A stretch of 64,000 nucleotides of DNA from Cupriavidus oxalaticus (GCF_016894385.1 NZ_CP069812.1:3791001-3855000); one strand, 5' to 3'; counted from the stretch's first letter, positions 1 through 10,014 are shown. Numbers and translations: made by a program. Notes: generated from the letters alone by a model not told the origin.

Positions 1-319
1 CGGTCGTGGTCGGGTCCAGTTCGATCAGGACATCGCCGGCCTTCACACGCTGCCCGTCGCGCACGTAGATCTGGCGCACGATGCCGGCTTCGAGCGGCTG
101 TATCACCTTGGACTTGCCCGAAGGGATGACCTTGCCCTGCGCGGACACCACCACGTCCATCCTGGCGAACACGGCATGGGTCAGCGCGATGGCAGCCATG
201 CCACAAACCATCAGGGTAATCCTGCCGGCCTTTCCCGCCGGGCGGCGGCTGCGCACGCCGCTCGCGGCGCGCTCGAAATCGTCCAGCACCGGGTTCGGTG
301 CGGGCTGTTTGTCAGACAT
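1..319 (-). CDS. HlyD-family type I secretion adaptor (N-terminal part, runs off the window)
   Basis: This is the first 106 codons of a membrane fusion protein that would join the inner-membrane ABC exporter to an outer-membrane TolC-type channel. The translation begins MSDKQPAPNPVLDDFERAA, followed by one hydrophobic segment at about residues 35-50 and then a biotinyl-lipoyl-like stretch (ending IYVRDGQRVKAGDVLIELD) typical of HlyD proteins, where the chain folds back after the transmembrane anchor. The ATG lies at 319 and overlaps the last codons of the upstream exporter gene by 8 bases, so the two are translationally coupled. The remaining coiled-coil and C-terminal parts lie outside the window. 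Family assignment is secure from this N-terminus; substrate is inferred from the neighbouring giant protein. Confidence 0.88.
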   Translation of the reverse strand, partial: MSDKQPAPNPVLDDFERAASGVRSRRPAGKAGRITLMVCGMAAIALTHAVFARMDVVVSAQGKVIPSGKSKVIQPLEAGIVRQIYVRDGQRVKAGDVLIELDPTTT

Positions 320-2558
320 GGAACTCTCCGGCGTTGGGGAACGTCTGCACGGCTTTGTGGTTGAGGGAAGAGAGTGGCTTGCTGAGCGCTTCAAGCGCGC
401 GCGACGCCTCAAACAGCGAGCGGTAACGCCCTGGCTTGTCGATCAGGCTGGTGTGATGGCCCGCCTCGACCAGCTTGCCGTCTTCAAGCACCAGGATGCG
501 GTCAGCCATGCGCAGCGTCGTCAGACGGTGCGCCGCGATGAACACGGTGCGGCCCGCGCAAATCTGGCGCAGGTTGTTGTGAATCACCTGTTCGGATTCG
601 TAGTCGAGGCTGGCAGTGGCTTCGTCCAGCAGCAGGATGCGCGGATCGGTGGCCAGCGCCCTGGCGATGGCGATGCGGGCGCGCTGGCCGCCCGACAGCA
701 GGCAGCCGCGCTCGCCGATCACCGTGTCATAGCCTTGGGGCATCACGTTGATGAAGTCGTGCGCGCCTGCCAGCCGCGCAACGTCCATCACGGCCTCGAA
801 AGAGAGGCTGGGCTGGCCGAGCGCAATATTCTCCATTGCTGTCAGGTTGAAGAGCGCAGCGTCCTGTGCGACGACACCCACCTGCGAGCGCAGCCAGTGC
901 GGGTCAGCCGACGCCAGATCGATGCCATCCACCAGCACTCGCCCGGACTGCGGCACATAGAGGCGTTGCAGCAGGCGCATCAGGGTGGTCTTGCCCGCCC
1001 CGGAAATGCCCACCACGCCGATGATCTCGCCGGTCCTCACCTTGAAGTTCACGTCGGACAGGACGGTCGGGCCGTTCTCGTGGTACTTGAAGCTGACGTT
1101 GTCAAACGCGACTTCGCCAATGATGGTTGCACGCCTGTTACCGGTCGTGGCGGCTTCGGGCTGCGCATCCATGATTTCCGCCAGGCGCTTGACCGAGACA
1201 CGCATCTGCGTGAATTCCTGCCACAGCGATGACAGCTTGAGGATGGGCGCATTGACCCGGCCAGAGAGCATGTTGAATGCGATGAGCCCGCCCACGGTCA
1301 GGTTGCCATCGATGACCTGCATGGCGCCAACGCCCAGCAGGATCACTGTTAGCAGCTTGCTGGCGGTCTGGATTACCAGGTTGGTCCAGTTGGCGGTATG
1401 CCCCGACTCGAAAGCCGAGGTGACATAGCGGGCCAGGCGCTTTTCCCAGATGCGCCGCCAGCTCGACTCGATGGCTTGGCCCTTGAGGGTTTCCATGGCG
1501 CCCAGGGTTTCGGCAAGGAAGCTCTGGTTCTCCGCGCCCAGGGCGAACTTGTCTTCCAGCTTCTTGCGCAGCAGCGGGCTGACCAGATACGAGGCGCCGA
1601 AGAAGATCGGCAGGAAAGCCAGCACGATGAAGGTCAGCAGCGGGCTGTAGTAGAACATCACCGCCAGGTAGACCACGGCGAACAGCAGATCCAGCCAGGC
1701 GGTCAGCGCCTGTCCGGTCAGGAAGTTGCGCGCAGACTCCAGTTCGCGCACACGGGCGATAATCTCGCCCGAATTGCGGCTGTTGAAGAACGACATCGGC
1801 AGGCGCATCAGGTGTGCGAAGAGTCGCGCCCCCAGTTCCACGTCTACGCGGTTGGTCGTATGCGAGAACAGGTAGTGGCGCGCGCCCGACAGCAGCATCT
1901 CGAAGAACGCTACACCGGCCAGGGCGATCAGCATCACTACGAGCGTAGCCTGGCTGCGGTGGGTGAGCACCTTGTCGATCACCACCTGGAACGCCAGCGG
2001 GGTCATCAGCGCGAAAATCTGCACGAAGAAGGTTGCCAGCAGCACCTGCGCCATCTCGGTCTTGTACTTCGACAGGGCATGCCAGAACCAGGCGAAGCCG
2101 AACTTGCGGCGCTCCGGGTCGAGCTTTGCCACCACCGCATCGGTGCTGAGGGTACCGCTGACCCAGGTACCGGAGAACTCGCGGGCGAAGTCTGCTGCCT
2201 TGACCGTCTCGGCCTTCTCCGACCCGACACGCTGGATCAGCAGGTCATCCCCCTCCGCACGGCCCACTATCACCGCATCGCCTGACTGGTCGAGGGCGAT
2301 GACCGGCAGTGCTGCCTTTGCCAGTTGCTGGACTGTGCCGTGATGCATACGAGACTCGAACCGCAGTTCGCGCAGCGCGTACTCAATGGATTGGGCAGCG
2401 GCCTCGACGCCCTTGCCAAAGTTGCGCCAGTGCTGCTCAATCTCGCCACCTGCAGCCACCTCCTGCAGTCGTGCGAAGAAGGTGACCACCTGCGCGTTGC
2501 GCTCCGGCGTTGAGGCGGCTTGAGGAGCCGCAGAAGAGGAAACGATATTACTGGACAA
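312..2558 (-). CDS. Type I secretion ABC transporter/permease (LssB/HlyB-like)
   Basis: Exports the large protein encoded just upstream through the inner membrane. The N-terminal ~130 residues are a C39-peptidase-like domain without an obvious catalytic cysteine, as in HlyB-type exporters that do not cleave a leader. A six-helix ABC membrane domain follows, then a nucleotide-binding domain with Walker A GISGAGKTT (about residue 515), signature LLSGGQRARIAIARAL (about 620) and Walker B ILLLDEATAS. I chose the TTG at 2558 because AGGGAG lies 7 bases before it. An ATG at 2615 is in frame, but it lacks a ribosome-binding site and would place a perfect 12-bp hairpin inside the coding region. The end overlaps the HlyD start. 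From the TTG the protein is 748 residues; from the ATG it is 767. Confidence 0.9.
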   Translation of the reverse strand: MSSNIVSSSAAPQAASTPERNAQVVTFFARLQEVAAGGEIEQHWRNFGKGVEAAAQSIEYALRELRFESRMHHGTVQQLAKAALPVIALDQSGDAVIVGRAEGDDLLIQRVGSEKAETVKAADFAREFSGTWVSGTLSTDAVVAKLDPERRKFGFAWFWHALSKYKTEMAQVLLATFFVQIFALMTPLAFQVVIDKVLTHRSQATLVVMLIALAGVAFFEMLLSGARHYLFSHTTNRVDVELGARLFAHLMRLPMSFFNSRNSGEIIARVRELESARNFLTGQALTAWLDLLFAVVYLAVMFYYSPLLTFIVLAFLPIFFGASYLVSPLLRKKLEDKFALGAENQSFLAETLGAMETLKGQAIESSWRRIWEKRLARYVTSAFESGHTANWTNLVIQTASKLLTVILLGVGAMQVIDGNLTVGGLIAFNMLSGRVNAPILKLSSLWQEFTQMRVSVKRLAEIMDAQPEAATTGNRRATIIGEVAFDNVSFKYHENGPTVLSDVNFKVRTGEIIGVVGISGAGKTTLMRLLQRLYVPQSGRVLVDGIDLASADPHWLRSQVGVVAQDAALFNLTAMENIALGQPSLSFEAVMDVARLAGAHDFINVMPQGYDTVIGERGCLLSGGQRARIAIARALATDPRILLLDEATASLDYESEQVIHNNLRQICAGRTVFIAAHRLTTLRMADRILVLEDGKLVEAGHHTSLIDKPGRYRSLFEASRALEALSKPLSSLNHKAVQTFPNAGEFHV

Positions 2559-2565
2559 AAAAGCG

Positions 2566-2571
2566 CTCCCT
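2566..2571 (-). promoter_or_regulatory. Shine-Dalgarno AGGGAG supporting a TTG start for the ABC exporter
   Basis: On the minus strand AGGGAG is followed by seven bases and a TTG at 2558 that opens the exporter frame. The in-frame ATG at 2615 has no comparable purine-rich sequence, so this site decides the start. Confidence 0.55.
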
Positions 2572-2573
2572 AC

Positions 2574-2598
2574 GGAATGGGCGCGACGCGCCCATTCC
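2574..2598 (-). terminator. Perfect 12-bp hairpin between the giant secreted protein and its exporter
   Basis: The sequence GGAATGGGCGCG, one base, then CGCGCCCATTCC forms a perfect stem with a one-base nominal loop. It lies 33 bases past the stop of the giant protein gene. In minus-strand sense six T residues follow about 15 bases later, overlapping the TTG start of the exporter. It could be a leaky terminator or an RNA-stabilising element that makes the secreted protein more abundant than its exporter. It is not a canonical terminator, because the U-run does not directly follow the stem. Confidence 0.5.
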
Positions 2599-2631
2599 GG
2601 CCTTGGTTGATGCATTAAGAATGAAGCGGGA

Positions 2632-5600
2632 TCAGTTCTGGTAGCCGGCCCCCATGGCGAGGTCGTTCAAGCCCGCCTGCGCGGCGCTGGCAATGATTTC
2701 TGCCGGCGTAGGCTCGTGCGGCGGCACATAGCCGAACTGCCCCATATCCTCACGCGGCAAAGCGGTATTGCATGCCTGGATGAACACCGCCACCCACCGG
2801 TTCATCTCATCGTCTGACGGCCATCTCGACGCCCATCCACTTTCGTTAGATGCTTGCGCTGAGTGGGCCTCTTCAACCTGTGCTATTGCAACCTGGTCTG
2901 CGGCCAGCGCAGAGTGGTCATCTGGCTCTGCCGGCACGATGCCGGCATGGACTTCCTCCAGGTACAGGGCGAAGCTCGGCAGCGGCACGTCCTTGCCCGC
3001 GAACATCACGTCGGCGGCTTCGCTCTTGCTGCCGTCGGTGTGCGTGATCTCAATGGTGCCGAACACCACATTGCCGTGATCGAGGTGAGCGTCGCCCTTG
3101 CGGTCCAGGCCAATCGAGGCAATCCCGGCTTCGTCGAGAGACGTGTGCTCGGCCTGAGTGAATTCGCCGTTGCCGTCAACGTCCTGCACCACCTTGAACC
3201 GGCTCCAGCCGGCATCCGCCTGGTTGATCTTGCCATCGTGGTTGGTGTCGAAGGCCGCCAGCGCTTCCACGTCGGTCTTGGCTCCTGGCGCGAAGTTGGT
3301 CAGGCGCGTTTCCTCGATGGAAATGCGACCGTCGCCGTCGGCGTCGTAGCCCAGCACGCCATCGGTCGCTGCCGCCCAGCCGATCTGCTCGGTCTTTCCG
3401 TCGTGATTCACATCCGCCTTGACCTGCGACTGGTCGGCGGCCAGCAGTTCCGTCCCGTTGCCGTTCAGGTCCAGCACCACCGGCGTGAAACCGCCGCTGG
3501 CATTGGTGCCCTTGTGGGTGGCATCGATCACAACATCGGTGTAGCCCCCCTGGGGGTCCTGGACGCGGATGGTGAAATTGTCCGCGCCGTTGTACGGGTC
3601 GCCACGGTGGCTGAGATACTGCCAATAGTCGGTCGCCGGCAGGAGGTGCCCGGCCAGCCAGGTGTGGCCCTCATAGCTGGGCGTGAAGGTATCGACGTAG
3701 GCATTGGCATAAGCGTGCCCGTGCTGCGGCCCCTGGGCAATCGAGATGACGATGGCAGCCGAATCGCCGTCCGGGTCGTAGGCGACGATGCGGCCCATCT
3801 GCCGTTGCGGATCATCTGTCGGCAGAACGTAGACGGCAAGGTCTACACCGCCCGAATTCGCCTGCGTGAAGCTGTCGATCTGATCCAATGCGAGCGGCTT
3901 CAGCATGCCGTTCAGGTACTGGGCCGGCGTGTACGGGCTGCCATTCGCGCCGAGCAACTGGCCCTGCGCGGCCAGCGACTTTGCCAGCGCCTCATCATAG
4001 AGCGGCTGGAAGTAGTGCAGGTCCCGGTTGTGATCGGCATCGTAGGAAGCCCAGATCGGCCCGCCACCGTCGACCGGTGCTTCGGAGCCGACCTGCGGCG
4101 CAGGCCCGTAGTAATAGCCGAAGATCGGACGGCCATACTCGATGGCCTCGATCACCGGCGCATCGTTGACCGCTGCCACGTTCAGGTATGCGGTGGCCCA
4201 GGTCTGGCCGCCATAAGGATCGGACACCAGGTACTGGAACGACGCCTGCCCGTAGAAGTCGGGGTCCGGCGTGAAGCGCACCTGCCCGTCGGCCTGGATT
4301 TCGACCGTGCCGTGCTGGGCGTTGGCGACCTGGGTGACCGACAGGGCATCGCCGTCCGGGTCCGCGTCGTTGCCGAGGAACTGCGCGGTGTTGATGATGA
4401 ACGGCGTGTCCTCGTAGCCCGAGAAGCCATCATCGACCGCGACCGGCGTGGTGTTGATCTTCTCCAGGTTGACCGCCGTGGTGGCGGTGGCGAAGCCGCC
4501 CGCGCCGTCCGAGATGGTGTAGGTGAAGTGGCCCTGCGCGCCGGGGTAGCCGCCATAGCCGGGCTCGGGCAGGAAGGTGACCGAGCCGTCGGCGTTCAAG
4601 CGCACCGTGCCGTGCTCGGCATCCGACACCCCGACAATGCGCAGATCACTATGCGCGTTGTCGATATCGAAGTCATCGGCCAGCAGGGCCGCCGCCGTCA
4701 TGGTGATGGCGATGCCCTTGCGGCCATCGACCACGTTGTCGTTGGCAATCGGGGCGTCATTGACCGGCGCCACGTGGATCGTCGCGGTAGCGGTCGAGGT
4801 GGCCCCGGCCGCGTCGCTGACCTCGTAGGTGAAGCTGGCATCGCCAAAGAAGTCCTGGTCCGGGACGAAGCGGATCGTGCCGTCCGGGTTCAGCGAGACC
4901 GCGCCGTGGGTGGCGCCGTTGACACGGGTGATCGTCAGCGCTTCGTGCGGGTCATCCACGTCTGCATCGTTGGCCAGCAGCGCCGCCGCCTCGATGGTGA
5001 GCGCCGTGTCCTCGGTGCCATCGATCACGTCGTCACGCAGACGCGGGGCGTCATTGACCGGAGCCAGGTCGATATCGACTCGCGCGGTGGTGGTGGCGCC
5101 GTGCGGGTCCGAGACGGTGTACTCGAAGCTGGCCGGCCCGAAGTAGTCGGCTTCCGGGATGAAGCTGACCGAGCCGTCCGCGTTCAGCCGGACCTCGCCG
5201 TGCTGGGCGTTGCCGATCGCCACCAGCGTGAGGGAGGATTGCAGGTCGTCCACGTCGCGGTCGTTGCCCAGCAGGCTGGCCGCCGTGAAGGTGGGCGCTT
5301 CATCTTCGTTGCCGCTGAAGGTCTCGCCGGTCACAATCGGCGCGTCGTTGACCGGCGCCAGGTCCACGGTCGCCATGGCCTCGGTGTAGCCGCCCGCGCC
5401 GTCGTAGACGGTGTAGAAGAAGGTGGCCGTGCCAAAAAAGTCCTGCTCGGGCACGAAGCGGATCTGCCCGTCCGGGGTCAGTCCGACCGTGCCATGCTGG
5501 CCGTTGCGCACGGAGAACACCGTCAGGTCCGAATGCGGGTTGTCCACATCGGTCTCGTTCGCCAGCAGCGTCGCCTGGTCGATCAGCAGGACGGTGTCCT

Positions 5601-8600
5601 CGTCGGTGGCGATGGTCTCGCCCGCGACCACGGGCGCGTCATTGACCGGGCGAATCTCCAGGTTGACGGTGGCAGGCGTGAGGCCGCCATTGCCGTCCGA
5701 GACCCAGTAGACGAAGCTGGCCGGACCGAAGTAGTCACGATCCGGCAGGAAGCGGATATTGCCGTCGGCATCGAGCCTGACCAACCCGTGCTGGGCATCC
5801 GACACGCCCAGAATGCTGAGCACGTCGCCGACCGTGGGCGTATCCACGTCGAAATCATTGGCAAGCAGCTGGGCGGACGACAGCAGAATCCCGACGTCCT
5901 CGTCCATTGCCACGTTCTCGCCCGCCGTGACCGGCGCATCATTGACCGGGGCAATGTCGAGGTAGACGCGCCCGAGCGACTGCAGGCCATACTCGTCCTC
6001 GACCACGTAGCGAAAGAGCGTCGGCCCCCAGTAGTCGCGGTCGGGCGTGTACACCACGCGCTGGCTGCCGTCGGGCTGGACCACGATGGCTACCGTGCCA
6101 TGCTCGGCGCCGAACACCTCGACCAGCCGCAGCGGCTTGGTGATGAAGTTCTTGGTGGTGTCGTTCGCCAGCAGTACCGCCGCGTCGAAGGCATAACGGG
6201 TGTCCTCTACACCGGCCACATGCTCGTCCATCACGTCGGGCGGGGCCAGGCGTACGTCCTCACCGTTGGGACCGGTAACGGTCCGCTCGGGCAGTGGAGT
6301 AGTGGTTGCCGTGCCGGAACCTGTGCCATCCGGATTCTGTTGGGGTGCCACCGTCTCGATCTGGCTCGGGGCCACGTCCACCGTCAGGACTTGGTCCAGG
6401 CCAGAGCTGGCAGGGCGGCGGCTGGGCGGCAGCGACTCGACCGGGGGCGCTACGAACAGGGGCGGCGCGGCGGAGGCGATCGATGCGTCGGTTGCATCCG
6501 TGATGCCTGATACGCGGCTGACGGTGTTGTTGCCGCTGGTATCGACGGCCAGCGACGCATCCGGCTCAAGGCTGCCCGCAGCCTCGGCGCCGGTCACGCC
6601 GGCCACCATGCCGATGCCCACGCCAACCAGCGCGCCGGCGCCGCTAAGCGGGCTTTCGCTGCTCTTGATCCACTCATCCCGGATCGCGGCGTAGGCGTCT
6701 GCGGGATTCGTCGGCGCCGCGCTGGTGACGCGGCCATCGTCCGGGCGGACAGTCTCGGTGCGCTGCGGCGGCCTGCTATTGCTGGCGTTGCCCTTGGAGG
6801 TCAGGCGGCCATCGCCGGCATCGACATCCGTGGCCGTGGTCTCGCCTGACGTGAGTCCTTCGCCGTCGGACACGCGAATGTCGCCGACGGCAATGACGTC
6901 CTCGGCCAGGACCTGCTCATGCTGCTTGTCGCTGGCGGTGCGGATCGTGGTATCACCTTCCTCGACCCGCATTTCGCCGCTGGCGTCCTGGGCGGCCTCA
7001 CCCCCATGGGTATGGCCGGCTTCGCCGGTGTAGTCGTGGGTGACAACCGCGTTCAGGACCGTCTCGCCGCCTTCCTTCGTGTGCAGCACTCCGGCAAAGG
7101 CGTCGAGCTGTCCGTCGCCGTCCGTGTCCACGAACGCCGCCTGATAGGCGTCGCCGCGTACATCCGCGGTCAGGTGCTGCTCGGTGACGCTCATGACGCT
7201 GCCGTCGGCGGCCCGCAGCACCGGCGGCGTGCTGGTGAAGTCCAGACTAGCGATACCCCGGTCGAGGAACGAGGCGAACTCGCCCTTGTCCGTCTGGCCG
7301 TTGCGGTTCACGTCCAGCCAGATGCCCAGCGCGGCAAAGGCAGGGTCGGACGCGTCCAGCCTTCCATCGTGGTTGATGTCCAGCCACTGCAGGCTGTTTC
7401 GTGCGTGACTAGCAGCCGCATCCGGGTCATTGGTCAGGATTTCGTTCTGGCTGATCCTGCCATCCCCGTTCACATCGATGGAAAGGATGCCCTGGTTGGC
7501 ATTAACCCAGTCGGTTTGCTCGATATAGCCGTCCAGATCGACGTTCTTGCCGATCCGCCCGGGGTTCGCTGCAGCGGGCAGTTCGGGCTTGAGATCAACG
7601 GTCAGCGCGGTGAAGTGCTGGTGGACGCCGTCGGCGTCCTGCTCGGGCATGCCGGCTGCATCGTCGGGACTTTGCCAATCCTGGTTGTGCAACTGCTGCG
7701 CGACGCGCGCCCGGTTCTCGTCAATGCTGCCCGTGCCCGGAGGCGTCAGTGCCCCGTGTTCGTTCATGGCGGCCAGCACCGTCTCGGCCTCCCAGGCCGG
7801 CACAACTGCCTTGAACGCATGCGCTATGAATTCCTGCATCAGCGATGCCTGGCCTTCCTGGCCACGACTGCCGGCGCCATCGTAATAGCGCGTCTGCTCC
7901 TGACCGTTCTCGTCAATCCATTTCAGGTACAGGTGACCGGGCGCGCCGCCCCCGTCGCCGGCGATGTTGCCCAGGTAGCTATCCGGATCGTAGGCGTAGC
8001 CGATCGTCGGCAGGCGCTGCGGAATGATGGCGTAGAGCGGATCGCCGTTGGCATCGACCTGGGCGGCAAGCGACTGCTGCAGGCTATCGATGAGGCCCTG
8101 CAGCATCTTGGTCGGCGTGTCGCCGCCTTGCTCGGTATCGACGGTGGTCAGCACATGGATGCTGCCATCCGGATTCCAGACGGCGGTCGCTTCGCCTTCG
8201 AGCGTCGGGATATCGTCGTCGGTAAATGCCGCGCCAATCATCGCAACGGCCATGGCGGCGAATGCCAGCGGTGGGCAGTAGGACGCGTAGACCGTGTAGC
8301 CCATGTAAGACGCCGTGGCGCATGCTGCCGCAGCGGTGCCGAGCGTGGTGCTGGCGATCTGGTAGCCGTTGCCGTCCTCGATGGCCATCACCAGAGATAC
8401 GATGCTCGCCACCAGGGCCAGGCCGCTTGCCGCCTGGCCCATTGTTCCCGCAAGGTCCAAGAGGCTGCCCGCTTCGGCAGCCCCAGCCTGGAACAAGGCC
8501 AGCCCTTCATCCTTGAGGAGGTTGGCGTAGATCAACGCTGCCTGGCTACCCAGGTTTAGGCCGGACGCCGCGATGCCCAAGCCGTCGCCATCCTGGATGG

Positions 8601-10002
8601 CGTTGTACAGGTTCAGACCCGCTGCCAGCGCGTTAAGGCCCGTCCCAACGCCGTTGGGCAGCAAATGTACGTCGGTGCGCAGCGCGTCCAGATTGGCCAG
8701 CATCGCCGCACTGGCGGCCGCGATGGCCACCGTGTTGCCCGCGTCGATGGCCTGGATGAGCGACAGCATGCTTTGCACGCTGCCGAGTACCGCAGTTGGG
8801 GTGACTGGTGATTCCGGTTCAGGTGTCACCGAGGGTGTCGTTTCAGGCGTCGTGGGGATTTCGCCGGATGACAAGCCATCTGTCGCCGGGCCGGCTACGG
8901 CAAGTTGGCCGTCCGCCTGGACCGAGACTATCTCGCCATGGAGACCTGTTAGGCGAACATCGCCGCCTTCGATGGATACAGTGGCAAGCACCTTTTGCTG
9001 TCCGTCGACCAGAACCCGCGTGCCGTCATCCAGCGTGTAAAGGGAAACGTCCCTACCGTAGAGGCGCTCGATGGTGCTTTGCCAGTTGGCGGTTCGTTCA
9101 GCGAAAGCCTGTCGCTGAGCAAGAATCGCCTCCTCTGTCGGCGTCGCCGCGTCGGAATAAGTGCCGCCATTGTCGACCAGTGGAATACTGTCGCCGCCGA
9201 GTGCCGCAAGCGCATTGCCGACACCATTTGCGCCGGTGGCATCCGAAAACAGTTTGTCGAAGATATGCTTGAACTGGTCCTCGACTTCATTGCGGATTTG
9301 CTGAAGTGTATTGACTGCATCCACCCCAATCGAATCAAGGAAGCCTACCTTATCCAACTGGGTGACAGCGTCGAGAAGATTCTGAAGCTCTTTTCCCGAT
9401 GTCACCCCGGGGGCCTTTTCCAGCCAGTCCTTGGCCATGGCGCGGATGGAGGGATCAGGTGAGGATGCGGCCCCATACATGACCCCGAGCGTGTAGATGT
9501 TGGCTGATAATGCATCGCCGTAGGCACCACCCGTGTCGCGCAGCATATTCCAGTACTGCTCGACTTGGGCCGGGCCACCCATTTTTTCTATCACGCGAAA
9601 CGGCGTGTCCAGGGTCCAAGCCCCGGGCCGAAGACCATTGTCCTCAAAGACCTTGCTGTGAAAATTCCACACCTCACGACTATTAATATCGCGCGTGACG
9701 GGCAGGCTGCCTTCATTTGTTTGTTGATATAGCGCGTCGAGATAGCCTTTCGCCATATCAAGCTTAATTCGCTCAATCTGCACGCCGGTTAGCGGCTTGC
9801 CTAACTCCTTGGCGAAGTTTTGCATGTAGGTCAGTGCCGACGCCCCTGCGATAGTATTAGCATCGGCCACGCCACCGGCCCATCCCGCGTATTTGTAGCC
9901 ATACTGTTCAAACTGGCTGTAGACCTGAGATGGCGTTAACTTGCCAGAATTGAGTTGAAATCTAATTTCATTTAACGATTGTGCTGAGATGGACTTTGGC
10001 AT
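2632..10002 (-). CDS. Giant type I-secreted calcium-binding protein with tandem cadherin-like (Tandem-95) repeats
   Basis: A 2456-residue extracellular protein, by architecture an adhesin or contact-acting exoprotein. In order: an N-terminal region without signal peptide (1-400); an Ala/Gly-rich hydrophobic helical region at about 405-590; EF-hand-like loops DVNGDGRISQNE, DINHDGRLDASD, DVNRNGQTDKGE and DTDGDGQLD between about 845 and 960; seven repeats of ~95-100 residues, each starting with a DEDT-like acidic turn and ending VNDAP or similar, from about 1260 to 1950; a degenerate eighth repeat with a large insertion; and a second cluster of EF-hand-like loops (DVNHDGKTEQ, DADGDGRISIEE, DTNHDGKINQAD) at about 2175-2285. 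No RTX nonapeptide arrays are seen. Secretion by the downstream ABC/HlyD pair is inferred from operon position. Function as adhesin or toxin is undecided. Confidence 0.85.
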   Translation of the reverse strand: MPKSISAQSLNEIRFQLNSGKLTPSQVYSQFEQYGYKYAGWAGGVADANTIAGASALTYMQNFAKELGKPLTGVQIERIKLDMAKGYLDALYQQTNEGSLPVTRDINSREVWNFHSKVFEDNGLRPGAWTLDTPFRVIEKMGGPAQVEQYWNMLRDTGGAYGDALSANIYTLGVMYGAASSPDPSIRAMAKDWLEKAPGVTSGKELQNLLDAVTQLDKVGFLDSIGVDAVNTLQQIRNEVEDQFKHIFDKLFSDATGANGVGNALAALGGDSIPLVDNGGTYSDAATPTEEAILAQRQAFAERTANWQSTIERLYGRDVSLYTLDDGTRVLVDGQQKVLATVSIEGGDVRLTGLHGEIVSVQADGQLAVAGPATDGLSSGEIPTTPETTPSVTPEPESPVTPTAVLGSVQSMLSLIQAIDAGNTVAIAAASAAMLANLDALRTDVHLLPNGVGTGLNALAAGLNLYNAIQDGDGLGIAASGLNLGSQAALIYANLLKDEGLALFQAGAAEAGSLLDLAGTMGQAASGLALVASIVSLVMAIEDGNGYQIASTTLGTAAAACATASYMGYTVYASYCPPLAFAAMAVAMIGAAFTDDDIPTLEGEATAVWNPDGSIHVLTTVDTEQGGDTPTKMLQGLIDSLQQSLAAQVDANGDPLYAIIPQRLPTIGYAYDPDSYLGNIAGDGGGAPGHLYLKWIDENGQEQTRYYDGAGSRGQEGQASLMQEFIAHAFKAVVPAWEAETVLAAMNEHGALTPPGTGSIDENRARVAQQLHNQDWQSPDDAAGMPEQDADGVHQHFTALTVDLKPELPAAANPGRIGKNVDLDGYIEQTDWVNANQGILSIDVNGDGRISQNEILTNDPDAAASHARNSLQWLDINHDGRLDASDPAFAALGIWLDVNRNGQTDKGEFASFLDRGIASLDFTSTPPVLRAADGSVMSVTEQHLTADVRGDAYQAAFVDTDGDGQLDAFAGVLHTKEGGETVLNAVVTHDYTGEAGHTHGGEAAQDASGEMRVEEGDTTIRTASDKQHEQVLAEDVIAVGDIRVSDGEGLTSGETTATDVDAGDGRLTSKGNASNSRPPQRTETVRPDDGRVTSAAPTNPADAYAAIRDEWIKSSESPLSGAGALVGVGIGMVAGVTGAEAAGSLEPDASLAVDTSGNNTVSRVSGITDATDASIASAAPPLFVAPPVESLPPSRRPASSGLDQVLTVDVAPSQIETVAPQQNPDGTGSGTATTTPLPERTVTGPNGEDVRLAPPDVMDEHVAGVEDTRYAFDAAVLLANDTTKNFITKPLRLVEVFGAEHGTVAIVVQPDGSQRVVYTPDRDYWGPTLFRYVVEDEYGLQSLGRVYLDIAPVNDAPVTAGENVAMDEDVGILLSSAQLLANDFDVDTPTVGDVLSILGVSDAQHGLVRLDADGNIRFLPDRDYFGPASFVYWVSDGNGGLTPATVNLEIRPVNDAPVVAGETIATDEDTVLLIDQATLLANETDVDNPHSDLTVFSVRNGQHGTVGLTPDGQIRFVPEQDFFGTATFFYTVYDGAGGYTEAMATVDLAPVNDAPIVTGETFSGNEDEAPTFTAASLLGNDRDVDDLQSSLTLVAIGNAQHGEVRLNADGSVSFIPEADYFGPASFEYTVSDPHGATTTARVDIDLAPVNDAPRLRDDVIDGTEDTALTIEAAALLANDADVDDPHEALTITRVNGATHGAVSLNPDGTIRFVPDQDFFGDASFTYEVSDAAGATSTATATIHVAPVNDAPIANDNVVDGRKGIAITMTAAALLADDFDIDNAHSDLRIVGVSDAEHGTVRLNADGSVTFLPEPGYGGYPGAQGHFTYTISDGAGGFATATTAVNLEKINTTPVAVDDGFSGYEDTPFIINTAQFLGNDADPDGDALSVTQVANAQHGTVEIQADGQVRFTPDPDFYGQASFQYLVSDPYGGQTWATAYLNVAAVNDAPVIEAIEYGRPIFGYYYGPAPQVGSEAPVDGGGPIWASYDADHNRDLHYFQPLYDEALAKSLAAQGQLLGANGSPYTPAQYLNGMLKPLALDQIDSFTQANSGGVDLAVYVLPTDDPQRQMGRIVAYDPDGDSAAIVISIAQGPQHGHAYANAYVDTFTPSYEGHTWLAGHLLPATDYWQYLSHRGDPYNGADNFTIRVQDPQGGYTDVVIDATHKGTNASGGFTPVVLDLNGNGTELLAADQSQVKADVNHDGKTEQIGWAAATDGVLGYDADGDGRISIEETRLTNFAPGAKTDVEALAAFDTNHDGKINQADAGWSRFKVVQDVDGNGEFTQAEHTSLDEAGIASIGLDRKGDAHLDHGNVVFGTIEITHTDGSKSEAADVMFAGKDVPLPSFALYLEEVHAGIVPAEPDDHSALAADQVAIAQVEEAHSAQASNESGWASRWPSDDEMNRWVAVFIQACNTALPREDMGQFGYVPPHEPTPAEIIASAAQAGLNDLAMGAGYQN

Positions 10003-10014
10003 GGGTGTACGCTT

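Noticed and set aside
2863..6510. A 1215-codon plus-strand open frame opposite the giant secreted protein
   Set aside because: The minus-strand frame has clear repeated domains and calcium loops, while the opposite frame is low-complexity Arg/Val-rich with no family motif. It is a shadow of codon bias in GC-rich DNA.
2632..10002. RTX nonapeptide arrays in the giant protein
   Set aside because: The aspartate-rich motifs are EF-hand-like DxDxDG loops, and no tandem GGxGxDxUx repeats were found.
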